DNA of 64,000 nucleotides from JAJYVT01 sp035534455 (lineage in GTDB: Bacteria; Actinomycetota; Acidimicrobiia; Acidimicrobiales; RAAP-2). A program made the translations under genes and the position numbers. Below are positions 34,427 to 42,047 of the stretch, in pieces. The DNA lies in contig DATLRV010000037.1 in assembly GCA_035534455.1 (NCBI GenBank), positions 1-64,000 on the forward strand, in the 5' to 3' direction. Below the pieces are notes generated by a model that worked only from the letters and a program-made list of their open reading frames with translations, had not been told where the DNA came from and did no database searches. Every line of letters begins with the position of its first letter. The first letter of the stretch is position 1.

Positions 34427-34972
34427 GTGCCCGACCGCGATCCGCTCCCCTTCGACCCCATCGGCGAGGCGCGGCGCCAGTGGTCCCGCCACGGCTGGGA
34501 CGCTGCCGCCCCCGCGATGGCGGTCGTCACCTCGATCATGCGCGTCCAGCAGCTCCTGCTCGCCCGCGCGGACGCCGCCCTGCGGCCGTTCGACCTCACC
34601 TTCGCGCGCTACGAGGTGCTCATGCTGCTCTCGTTCTCGTCGTCGGGCGCGCTGCCGCTCGGCAAGATCGGTGAGCGCCTCCAGGTGAACCCCGCCAGCG
34701 TGACCAACGCGATCGACCGCCTCGAGGAGCAGGACCTCGTCGAGCGCGCCCGCAACCCCGACGACGGGCGCGGCACGCTCGCTCGCCTGACCGAGGAGGG
34801 ACGCGCGAGGGCCGCGGCGGCGACCGACGCGATGAACGCCGGGGTCTTCGCCGACCTCGGCGTCGGCGCCGAAGGGCTCGACGGGCTCTTCGAGCTGCTG
34901 CGCGACGTCCGCTACGCCGCGGGGGACTTCACGCCCGGGGAGCGGGACGCCGGCGCAGCGAGGGCTCGGTGA
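34427..34972 (+). CDS. MarR-family transcriptional regulator
   Basis: 181-residue winged-helix regulator. FARYEVLMLLSFSSSGALPLGKIGERLQVNPASVTNAIDRLE is the helix-turn-helix, and RNPDDGRGTLARLTEEGRA is the wing. GTG at 34427 is taken as start; the ribosome binding site is weak. It probably controls the adjacent exporter or reductase, as MarR genes often do. Its last 44 nt overlap the end of the convergent aldo/keto reductase gene. Confidence 0.88.
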   Translation: MPDRDPLPFDPIGEARRQWSRHGWDAAAPAMAVVTSIMRVQQLLLARADAALRPFDLTFARYEVLMLLSFSSSGALPLGKIGERLQVNPASVTNAIDRLEEQDLVERARNPDDGRGTLARLTEEGRARAAAATDAMNAGVFADLGVGAEGLDGLFELLRDVRYAAGDFTPGERDAGAARAR

Positions 34973-35966
34973 TCGACGGCGGGTCCCACCCGTTGTCCGG
35001 AGGGTTGAGCGTGGTACCGGGCGGCACGATCTCGTCGATCTCGTCGAGGACCTCGTCGGACAGCACCACGTCGGCCGCGCCGAGCTGGGATTCGAGCTGC
35101 TCCATCGTGCGCGGTCCGATGATCGCGGCGCTCACGGCGGGGTGGCGGAGCACGAAGGCGATCGACAGGTCGATGAGGCTGATCCCCGCCCGGGCCGCGA
35201 GCTGTGCGAGCGCCTCGACCGCCTCGAGCTTGCGCTGGTTGCCCGGCAGCCTCATGTCGTAGCGCTGGGGCACCCGCTCGGCACGGTGGCTGGTCGGGAT
35301 CTCCTGTCCCTTGCGGACCCTCCCGGTGAGCCACCCGCCCCCCAACGGGCTCCACGGGATGACGCCCATGCCGTAGCGCTCGCACGCGGGGAGGACCTCG
35401 CGCTCGGCGGCGCGCACGAGCAGCGAGTACGGCGGCTGCTCGCACACGAACCTCTCGGTGCCCCGGCGCTCGGCGGCCCACTGCGCCCCGACGATCTCGG
35501 AGGCCGGGAAGGTCGAGCTCCCGATGTAGCGGACCTTGCCCTGGCGCACGAGGTCGCTCAGCGCGCCGAGGGTCTCGTCGACGTCGCAGTCCGGGTCCGG
35601 GCGGTGGATCTGGTAGAGGTCGATCCAGTCGGTGCCGAGCCGCCGGAGGCTCGCCTCGCACTCCGCGACGATCCAGCGACGGGAATTGCCGCGGGCGTTC
35701 GGTCCAGTCCCCATCGTGCCGTGGACCTTGGTGGCGAGCACGACCTCGTCTCGCCGGGACCCGAGCGCCTTGCCGACGATCTCCTCGGACTCCCCCGCCG
35801 AGTAGACGTCCGCAGTGTCGACGAAGTTGACCCCGGCGTCGAGCGCGTGCCGGATGATCCGGATCGACTCGTCGTGGTCGGAATTGCCCCACGCGCCGAA
35901 CATCATGGCGCCGAGGCAGAGCGGGCTGACGTGGACGCCGGTGCGCCCGAGCGTGCGGAATTCCAT
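34929..35966 (-). CDS. Aldo/keto reductase
   Basis: 345-residue NADPH-dependent TIM-barrel oxidoreductase. The catalytic set is visible: Asp in NFVDTADVYSAGESE, Tyr in the same segment, Lys in VLATKVHG, and His in YQIHRPDP. The NADP-binding end has IIGPRTMEQLESQL. Substrate unknown. ATG start at 35966. It converges on the MarR gene with a 44-nt overlap. Confidence 0.93.
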   Translation of the reverse strand: MEFRTLGRTGVHVSPLCLGAMMFGAWGNSDHDESIRIIRHALDAGVNFVDTADVYSAGESEEIVGKALGSRRDEVVLATKVHGTMGTGPNARGNSRRWIVAECEASLRRLGTDWIDLYQIHRPDPDCDVDETLGALSDLVRQGKVRYIGSSTFPASEIVGAQWAAERRGTERFVCEQPPYSLLVRAAEREVLPACERYGMGVIPWSPLGGGWLTGRVRKGQEIPTSHRAERVPQRYDMRLPGNQRKLEAVEALAQLAARAGISLIDLSIAFVLRHPAVSAAIIGPRTMEQLESQLGAADVVLSDEVLDEIDEIVPPGTTLNPPDNGWDPPSITEPSLRRRPAPRA

Positions 35967-35982
35967 GGGGGCAACCTACCGT

Positions 35983-36768
35983 TCAGCCCCGCACTGCCGT
36001 CCAGGCACTGCCTGCGAGGAAGAACGCGGCGGCGAACACCCCCACGAAGAAGCCGATGGGCCATGTCGTGAGGTAGGAGGCCACGATCGACGTCCACACC
36101 GTCGCCACCGAGACACCGACGGCGACGGCCATCGTCCGCGCCGGCGCCCTCGTGAATGCCCGGGCGGCGGCCGGAGGCCCGACCATCAATGCGAACATCA
36201 AGAGCGCCCCGACGACAGGCACCGACATCGTCGTGGTCAGCGACACGAGGACGAGGAAGAGCATGTCCACGATCCCCGTCCGCACGCCGCGGGCGGCCGC
36301 CGCCTCCGGGGACACCGAGCTGAGCAGCAGTGGACGGTACATGACGGCGACCGCGGCGAGCCCGCAGACCGCGAGCACGGCCGTGAGCCATACCTCGCCG
36401 CTGCTCACCCCGAGGATGTCACCGAAGAGGAGGCCGTAGACGGCCGACGCGTACTGGCTGGACCAACTGAGGAACAACGCACCGAGCCCGAGCATCGCGG
36501 CCACCACGAGCGCGGTGACGACGTCGCTGCGGCGGCGCCTCGAGAGCCATCCGATGCCCAATGCGGCGATCGGTGCGAACACGGCCAGGCCCGCCACCGC
36601 GTCGATCCCGACGAGACCGGCGCCAGCGGCTCCCGCGAACGACGAGAGCGGCACTGCGTGCGCGACGAACGACGCGCCGCGCAGCACGACGAAGAACCCC
36701 ACCACCCCGGCCACGACGCCGATCATCGAGGCGACCAGCCACGCGTTGGTCATCACGCCCGAGAACAT
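35983..36768 (-). CDS. Metal ABC transporter permease (ZnuB/MntB family), second copy
   Basis: 261-residue membrane protein with about eight hydrophobic segments; GASFVAHAVPLSSFAGAAGA and LLLSSVSPEAAAARGV are the conserved ABC-3 loops. It overlaps the upstream permease by 1 nt (TGATG). Two non-identical permeases suggest a heterodimeric channel in the metal importer. Confidence 0.9.
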   Translation of the reverse strand: MFSGVMTNAWLVASMIGVVAGVVGFFVVLRGASFVAHAVPLSSFAGAAGAGLVGIDAVAGLAVFAPIAALGIGWLSRRRRSDVVTALVVAAMLGLGALFLSWSSQYASAVYGLLFGDILGVSSGEVWLTAVLAVCGLAAVAVMYRPLLLSSVSPEAAAARGVRTGIVDMLFLVLVSLTTTMSVPVVGALLMFALMVGPPAAARAFTRAPARTMAVAVGVSVATVWTSIVASYLTTWPIGFFVGVFAAAFFLAGSAWTAVRG

Positions 36769-37625
36769 CAGGCACCCCCCGGAGCGCGTCGGCGCCTGAT
36801 CCTGCTCGGGAGCTCCACGGCGAGGAAGGCGACGAAGACGATCGCCACGATGAAGAAGCTGATCGGCCATCCCGAGTGCGAGGGCGGCCACCGGTAGCTC
36901 GCATAGGCGAGGGCCACGCCGGCCCAGGTGGCGGCGAGCCCCACGCCCGCTGCCACGACCATCGCCACGGGCGGGCGGCGGCTCACCCGCAACGCGCAGG
37001 CTGCCGGGCCGACGAGCAGCGCGGGCGACAGGATGGTGCCGACGACCATCGACGTGAGCGAGACGGTCACTCCGACGAGGACGAGGAACCCGAACGCGAC
37101 GGACCGGACCGGCACCCCGCGGGCCGACGCGAGCTCGGGGTGCACCGAGCTCAGGAGGAGGGGGCGGTACACCACGGCGAGCGCGACCAGCCCGAGCGCG
37201 CCGAGTCCCGCCATCTCGGGCACCGACGCCGGACTGGCCGCGAAGAGCGAGCCGAACAGGACGGTGACGGTCGCCCCCGCAGTCGAGGTGCTGGTCGTGT
37301 CGAGGTAGAGCAGCAGCGCGGACACGCCGAGTGCCGCTCCGAGCACCACCCCGGTCGCGACGTCCCGCCCACGACGGCGCTGAACCCCGAAGAGCTCCAT
37401 CGCGCCCGCCACCACCGCCCCGACGCCGACGAACCCCCACAGGGGGCTCACCTGCGCGAGGAAGGCGCCCGATCCGCCCAAGGTGCCGAGGTCGCCGAGG
37501 GCGTGGCCGGCGAAGGACTGGCCGCGGACGACGACCAACACGCCGACGACCCCCGAGACGACGGCGGTGACCGCGCCGGCGGCCAGCGCGACGTGCACAG
37601 GCCCGCTCTGGAAGAACCCTGTCAC
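36768..37625 (-). CDS. Metal ABC transporter permease (ZnuB/MntB family), first copy
   Basis: 285-residue ABC-3 permease with GQSFAGHALGDLGTLGGSGA and LLLSSVHPELASARGVPV as family motifs. The GTG start at 37625 overlaps the ATPase gene stop (GTGA). Part of the minus-strand order regulator, binding protein, ATPase, permease, permease. Confidence 0.9.
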   Translation of the reverse strand: MTGFFQSGPVHVALAAGAVTAVVSGVVGVLVVVRGQSFAGHALGDLGTLGGSGAFLAQVSPLWGFVGVGAVVAGAMELFGVQRRRGRDVATGVVLGAALGVSALLLYLDTTSTSTAGATVTVLFGSLFAASPASVPEMAGLGALGLVALAVVYRPLLLSSVHPELASARGVPVRSVAFGFLVLVGVTVSLTSMVVGTILSPALLVGPAACALRVSRRPPVAMVVAAGVGLAATWAGVALAYASYRWPPSHSGWPISFFIVAIVFVAFLAVELPSRIRRRRAPGGA

Positions 37626-38419
37626 CGGACTCGCACCTCGTGTCCGCCCACGATGAGCACCGTGCCGTCCACCTCGAGCACGCGCACCGGGTAGCGGTAC
37701 AGCTCGCTCAGCACGTCGCTTCGCACCACCTCTCCGGTGGTCCCGCTCACGGCCCGGCCGTCCGCCAGGTAGACGACGCGATCCATGTGGGGCAACAGGG
37801 CGTTCATGTCGTGCGCCGAGAGGAGCGCGGCGAGGCCGCGCTCATGCGTGAGGCGCGCCACGAGCTCGACGATCTCGTGACCGCTCTTGATGTCGAGATT
37901 GGCGAGCGGCTCGTCCATGATGAGCAGCGTCGGCTCACCGACGAGCGCGTGCGCGATGAGCACCCGCTGGAGCTCGCCACCCGACAGCGTCCCGACCCGC
38001 GCGTCGGCGAACCGGCCCGCCCCGACGGCTTCGATCATCTCCTCGACGCGCGCACGCCGGGCCCGTGAAGGGAGGCGGATGCCGAACCGCTCGCCGTCGA
38101 TGCCGAGGGTGACGAGGTCTCGCGCCCGGAGCGGCGTGTCCGGGTCGATCGCCACCTTCTGCGGGACGTAGCCGATGTGGCGCCGCGGGCGCTCGACGGT
38201 GCCGCCGCCAGCTGGGAGAAGTCCGAGCACGACGCGAAAGACCGTCGTCTTCCCCGCACCGTTCGCCCCGATGATGCCCACGAACTCGCCCCGCTCGACG
38301 GCGAAGCTCACGTCGTCGAGCACCCGCCGCCCGGAAAGGGCGACCGACACCCCCTCGAGCCTGAGCGCCGCCTCGGCGTTCGGGGGCACGCCCGTGCGGG
38401 TACCTGTCGCAGCGCTCAC
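37622..38419 (-). CDS. Metal ABC transporter ATPase (ZnuC/MntA family)
   Basis: 265 residues. Walker A GANGAGKTT, Q-loop YVPQKVAID, signature LSGGELQRVLIA, Walker B LLIMDEPLANLD, and a switch His in LLSAHDMNALL. The GTG start at 38419 overlaps the binding-protein stop (GTGA). Energises the two permeases encoded next. Confidence 0.94.
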   Translation of the reverse strand: MSAATGTRTGVPPNAEAALRLEGVSVALSGRRVLDDVSFAVERGEFVGIIGANGAGKTTVFRVVLGLLPAGGGTVERPRRHIGYVPQKVAIDPDTPLRARDLVTLGIDGERFGIRLPSRARRARVEEMIEAVGAGRFADARVGTLSGGELQRVLIAHALVGEPTLLIMDEPLANLDIKSGHEIVELVARLTHERGLAALLSAHDMNALLPHMDRVVYLADGRAVSGTTGEVVRSDVLSELYRYPVRVLEVDGTVLIVGGHEVRVR

Positions 38420-39420
38420 AGCTTGGGCGCGGACACGCGCCGCGCGATGGCGGTGCGCAGCGCGTACACCTCGGCCAGCATCCAGCGCTGGTAGTCGTAG
38501 CCTGGCGCGGGCATCGTCTCGTACACACCGACGACCGGCACGTGGGCCCTGTGCGCGATCGCAAGCAGCGACTCGGTCAGGGTGTCCGTCACCTGCACGT
38601 TGTAGACGAACGCCTTCACCTTCCTCTGCGACAGGAGGCGCTCCTCGGCCGCGACGTCCTGGGGCGAGGGGTCCACCCCGTTCATGACGTCCGCCTGGAA
38701 GCTGAAGGGCGTCTCGTTGCGGAGCCCCGCAGCCTGCAGGAGATAGTCCGCGACCGGTTCGGTCGTCGCGACGGGCGTGCCTTTGAACTTCGCACGCAGG
38801 TTCGCGATGGCGCGGGTCCACGCGTGGAGCGAGGCGTCGAAGTACGACAGGTTGCGCCGGAAGGCGGGCCTGTGCGCAGGGTCGAGCACGGAAAGGTCCT
38901 TGGCCACGGCCGCGGCGACCGCCGGCATCGTCTTGGGCGCGTACCACAAGTGCGGGTTGCGCGTGCTGGCGGGCTTGCCGAGCAGCTTCTGGACCACGAT
39001 CACCTTGCGGGAAGCGCTCGGCGACGCGTCCTCGATGGTCTGCATGAAGGTGTCGTAGCCGAGCCCGTTCTGCACGACGAGCTGCGCGCTGGCGACGACC
39101 CGGGCGACGCTGGGGCTGGCTTCGAACGTGTGGGGGTCGGTGCTCGGGTTGCGCATGATCGCCGTGGCCTTCACGTAACGGCCGCCGATCTGGGAGATCA
39201 CGTCGGCGTACTCGTTCTCCGCGCCGACCGCGACGATACGGGAGGCCGAGGCGAGCACGACCGGGCGGACCGGCCGGATGGGGCCCGATGCTCCCGCGAC
39301 CGCGACCGCGACTGGCACGGCCGCCGCAACGATGGCCGCCGCAACGAGGGCCGCCGAGATCGCCGGCAGCCGAGCGACGAACCCGGGGCGACGCCCTCCT
39401 CCTCTCCGCCTTCCTGACAT
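38416..39420 (-). CDS. Metal ABC transporter substrate-binding protein (ZnuA/TroA-like)
   Basis: 334 residues with an Arg-rich N-terminus and one hydrophobic segment (residues about 17-44) that serves as signal or anchor; no lipobox Cys is seen. Likely metal ligands are His in STDPHTFEASP and His in RNPHLWYAP. The third ZnuA ligand position reads ATTEPVADYLL, with Glu instead of His, and there is no His-rich loop, so manganese or another metal is as possible as zinc. GAGGAGG precedes the ATG at 39420. Confidence 0.88.
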   Translation of the reverse strand: MSGRRRGGGRRPGFVARLPAISAALVAAAIVAAAVPVAVAVAGASGPIRPVRPVVLASASRIVAVGAENEYADVISQIGGRYVKATAIMRNPSTDPHTFEASPSVARVVASAQLVVQNGLGYDTFMQTIEDASPSASRKVIVVQKLLGKPASTRNPHLWYAPKTMPAVAAAVAKDLSVLDPAHRPAFRRNLSYFDASLHAWTRAIANLRAKFKGTPVATTEPVADYLLQAAGLRNETPFSFQADVMNGVDPSPQDVAAEERLLSQRKVKAFVYNVQVTDTLTESLLAIAHRAHVPVVGVYETMPAPGYDYQRWMLAEVYALRTAIARRVSAPKL

Positions 39421-39460
39421 CGACCCGCCTCCTCGGCGCTCCGGGGATCTCAGTCAGGAA

Positions 39461-39469
39461 TGATAATCA
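39461..39469 (-). promoter_or_regulatory. Candidate Fur/Zur-type operator
   Basis: TGATAATCA is a perfect 9-nt palindrome in the 52-nt gap between the regulator gene and the metal-binding-protein gene, 41 nt upstream of the latter's start. The extended site GAATGATAATCACTC is nearly symmetric. TCTCAGTCAG flanks it on both sides as a direct repeat (39448-39456 partial and 39471-39480). TGATNATCA cores are typical of Fur-family boxes. Confidence 0.6.
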
Positions 39470-39472
39470 CTC

Positions 39473-39976
39473 TCAGTCAGTGGCGCCATCCCGGTCCGCT
39501 GCACCGGCTGGGGCACCGGCCGGGCCGCCGGGAGGGGGGTCCCCCTTGGCATCGCATGTCGCGCAGGTCCCGACCAGGTCGAGCCGGTGCTCGTTCACCA
39601 CGAACCCGCTCCGCCCCGCCACCAGCCGGGCCGTGTCCCCGAGGGCGTGCTCCAGGGTGGTCGACGGGGGGACGTCCTCGACCCGCCCGCAGACTCCGCA
39701 GACGAGGTGGTGGTGATGGCCCGAGATCTCCTCGGCGAGCTCCACGCGCCAGTGGTCCTCGTCGGTCGTGACCCTGCGGACGACCCCGGCGTCGATGAGG
39801 GCGGTGACGTTGCGGTAGACGCTGCTCTGGGGGATGCCCGGCGCGCGGTCGAGGATCTCGGGCACCGTGAGCGGGCGCCCCGACTCGACGAGCGCCTCTA
39901 CGAGGAGCCGGCGCATCGGCGTGTAGCGCTGGTCGTGCGCGTCGAGCCTGCGCTCGACAGCCTCGTGCAAGGACAC
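39473..39976 (-). CDS. Fur-family metalloregulator (probably Zur-like)
   Basis: 167-residue repressor. The winged helix has RYTPMRRLLVEAL and SVYRNVTALIDAGVVRRV; the metal region has GHHHHLVCGVCGRVEDV and the second Cys pair CATC near the C-terminus, forming the structural zinc site. GTG start at 39976. It precedes the metal ABC importer genes on the same strand with a candidate operator between, so it likely represses them when the metal is abundant. Zinc is favoured by the context but not proven. Confidence 0.9.
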   Translation of the reverse strand: MSLHEAVERRLDAHDQRYTPMRRLLVEALVESGRPLTVPEILDRAPGIPQSSVYRNVTALIDAGVVRRVTTDEDHWRVELAEEISGHHHHLVCGVCGRVEDVPPSTTLEHALGDTARLVAGRSGFVVNEHRLDLVGTCATCDAKGDPPPGGPAGAPAGAADRDGATD

Positions 39977-40570
39977 CCGCGGGATTGTACGGCCGGTCCG
40001 GCAGACCCCGACGACCGGGGCACGGTCGCCGCGGGTCCCCCGACTCGCGGCTCGCCTGGACGTGGTCGTGGTGCTCGTGGACCGTGCACGCAGGCTCCGC
40101 CTTGTCCCCGGCACGCGGCTGCGCGCCCGGGACGTCGGGAACCGGCTCGCCGCGCCTCGCCAGGTGGTCTGCGGCGTCTGCGTCGCGCGCCGCCTGGGCG
40201 CCGAATTGCTTGTCCTGCGGGTCCTGACGGTGCTCGGGCACGGCGACGTCGTCTTCGCCTCTCCGGCGGCCCTCCGTCGGCGACGCTCGGGGACGACTTC
40301 GGCGGGGAGGGCTTGGGAGGCCCGGGCTCCGGGTCGCCGGAGGTCCCGTCCCTCCGAGGCCCTCCCCGCGAGAACGGTGGCGACGTACCCGCCGGGCCGC
40401 AGGACAAACACGGGTGGCGGCCCGGTTGCCCATGGGTGCAAGTCGCGCCCTGCGGGTATTCGAGTGCCGAACGCGCAACGCCGTCCGACAAGATGCGTCG
40501 CACCGAGCGACACCGAGACAAGGGCGCGACACCGAGACAAGGGCGCGACACCGAGACAAGGAGGGCCACC
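39977..40570. other. 594-bp stretch without a convincing gene
   Basis: Lies between the Fur-family gene (minus) and a small plus-strand gene. On the minus strand, about 40241 to 39985, one frame reads as a hydrophilic His/Asp/Gln-rich peptide (HEHHDHVQ) with normal third-position GC, but it runs into the Fur gene in another frame with no stop of its own. The right end holds a 19-nt tandem repeat. The remainder shows nothing recognisable. Confidence 0.6.
40507..40563 (+). repeat. 19-nt tandem repeat ending in a ribosome binding site
   Basis: Three copies of GCGACACCGAGACAAGGGC start at 40507, 40526 and 40545; the third ends as ACAAGGAGGG, forming the Shine-Dalgarno sequence of the small gene at 40571. 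Nearby sequence to the left (GCGACACCGAG) is a further partial copy. Confidence 0.85.
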
Positions 40571-40756
40571 GTGCCGGATCCCACAGCCGACGCCGGCCAC
40601 GACGCCGACCGCATGCCGACCGACGACGAGGAGCGGGCGGCCGAGCGTGCAGCCGACCAGTTGGAAGAGTCGGGCGAGGAGGCATCGGTCGCCGAGCACT
40701 ACGAGGAGATGGCCCGTCGCGGCACCGAGCAGAAGGGCGAGGGCCGCATCGAGTAG
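40571..40756 (+). CDS. Small acidic hypothetical protein
   Basis: 61 residues from GTG at 40571, with AAGGAGGG 6-7 nt upstream. Very acidic (Asp/Glu over a third of residues), with a helical EERAAERAADQLEE segment and the ending AEHYEEMARRGTEQKGEGRIE, a pattern I have seen in short uncharacterised actinobacterial proteins. No membrane segment or Cys. Function unknown. Confidence 0.65.
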   Translation: MPDPTADAGHDADRMPTDDEERAAERAADQLEESGEEASVAEHYEEMARRGTEQKGEGRIE

Positions 40757-40814
40757 AGCCCTCGTCCATGCGGAGAGGTCGTCCCGGCCGACGCCGGCGC
40801 GCCATGATGCCCGC

Positions 40815-42020
40815 ATGGACCAGCCCGGAACCGCCGGCGCGCGCGGCCCGCGCGGCCCCCTGGCGGGATGCCTCGTCGCGGACTTCAGCCGCGTGCTCGC
40901 AGGGCCGCTCGCGACGATGGTGCTCGGGGACCTCGGCGCGACCGTCGTCAAGGTCGAGCACCCGAATGGCGACGACACCCGGCAGTGGGGACCGCCCTTC
41001 GCCGGTGCCGAGAGCACCTACTTCTTGAGCGTCAACCGCAACAAGCGCAGCGTCGTCCTCGACCTGGCGACCGACGAAGGCCTGTCGCACGCTCGACACC
41101 TCGCCGCGCGCGCCACAGTGCTCGTGGAGAACTTCCGCCCGGGGCGCCTGGCGGAGTTCGGCCTCGGCTACGACGAGGTCGCGGCGGCGAACCCCGGCGT
41201 CGTCTACTGCTCGATCTCGGGGTTCGGCGGCGACGGCACCCCGGGAGCGGCGCTCGCGGGCTACGACTTCGTGGTGCAGGCCATGAGCGGGCTCATGTCG
41301 GTCACCGGTCCGGCGGGCGGGCCGCCCACCAAGGTCGGGGTGGCGGTGGTCGACGTCTTGACCGGGCTGCACGCGGCCATCGGCATCCTGGCCGCGCTCG
41401 GCGCGCGCCGCGACTCGGGGCGCGGCCAGCTCGTGGAGGTGAACCTCATGTCGAGCGCGCTCGCCAGCCTGGTCAACCAGGCGTCGGCCTACCTGAACGC
41501 CGGCTCGCTCCCCGGTGCGATGGGGAACCGGCACCCGAGCATCACGCCCTACGAGACCTTCGCCACCCGCGATGGAGTGGTCGCGGTGGCCGCCGGGAAC
41601 GACGGCCAGTTCCGCGCACTCTGCCGCACGGTCGGCGACGAGGGCCTCTGCAACGACGAGCGCTTCGCGACCAACCCCGCGCGGGTCGCGCACCGTGACG
41701 AGCTCGTCGAGGCCCTCGAGCTCCTGCTCGCGGGGCGCCCGGCGATCGAGTGGGTGGAGCTGCTGCGGTCGGCCGGGGTGCCGTGCGGCCCGGTGAACGA
41801 CATCGACGCGGCCTTCACCGACGCACGCCGGCTGGGCCTCGACCCCGTGGTCGAGCAACGCGGCGCGGCCGGGGCCGTCCGCACCGTCGCCAACCCGCTC
41901 GAGCTGTCGGCCACCCCCGTGACGTACCGGCGCCCCCCGCCGGCCCTCGGCGAGGACACCGAGGAGGTCGTGTCCTGGCTTCGAAACGGCGCCCCCGGAC
42001 AGCCGCTCGACCCTGCGTAG
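40815..42020 (+). CDS. CoA-transferase family III (CaiB/BaiF) protein
   Basis: 401-residue enzyme that moves CoA between carboxylic acids. The N-terminus VADFSRVLAGPLATMVLGDLGA and KVEHPNGDDTRQW, then VNRNKRSVVLDL, ENFRPG and SGFGGDG are family hallmarks. The catalytic Asp is expected in the GYDFVVQAMSGLM region. ATG at 40815 gives the usual N-terminal length. Stand-alone gene; substrate unknown. Confidence 0.93.
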   Translation: MDQPGTAGARGPRGPLAGCLVADFSRVLAGPLATMVLGDLGATVVKVEHPNGDDTRQWGPPFAGAESTYFLSVNRNKRSVVLDLATDEGLSHARHLAARATVLVENFRPGRLAEFGLGYDEVAAANPGVVYCSISGFGGDGTPGAALAGYDFVVQAMSGLMSVTGPAGGPPTKVGVAVVDVLTGLHAAIGILAALGARRDSGRGQLVEVNLMSSALASLVNQASAYLNAGSLPGAMGNRHPSITPYETFATRDGVVAVAAGNDGQFRALCRTVGDEGLCNDERFATNPARVAHRDELVEALELLLAGRPAIEWVELLRSAGVPCGPVNDIDAAFTDARRLGLDPVVEQRGAAGAVRTVANPLELSATPVTYRRPPPALGEDTEEVVSWLRNGAPGQPLDPA

Positions 42021-42047
42021 AGGCGGGCAAGCGGCGCCGCGTCGTGT

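Noticed and set aside
40507..40563. CRISPR-like array
   Set aside because: The 19-nt units are directly contiguous with no spacers and only three copies; it is a simple tandem repeat.
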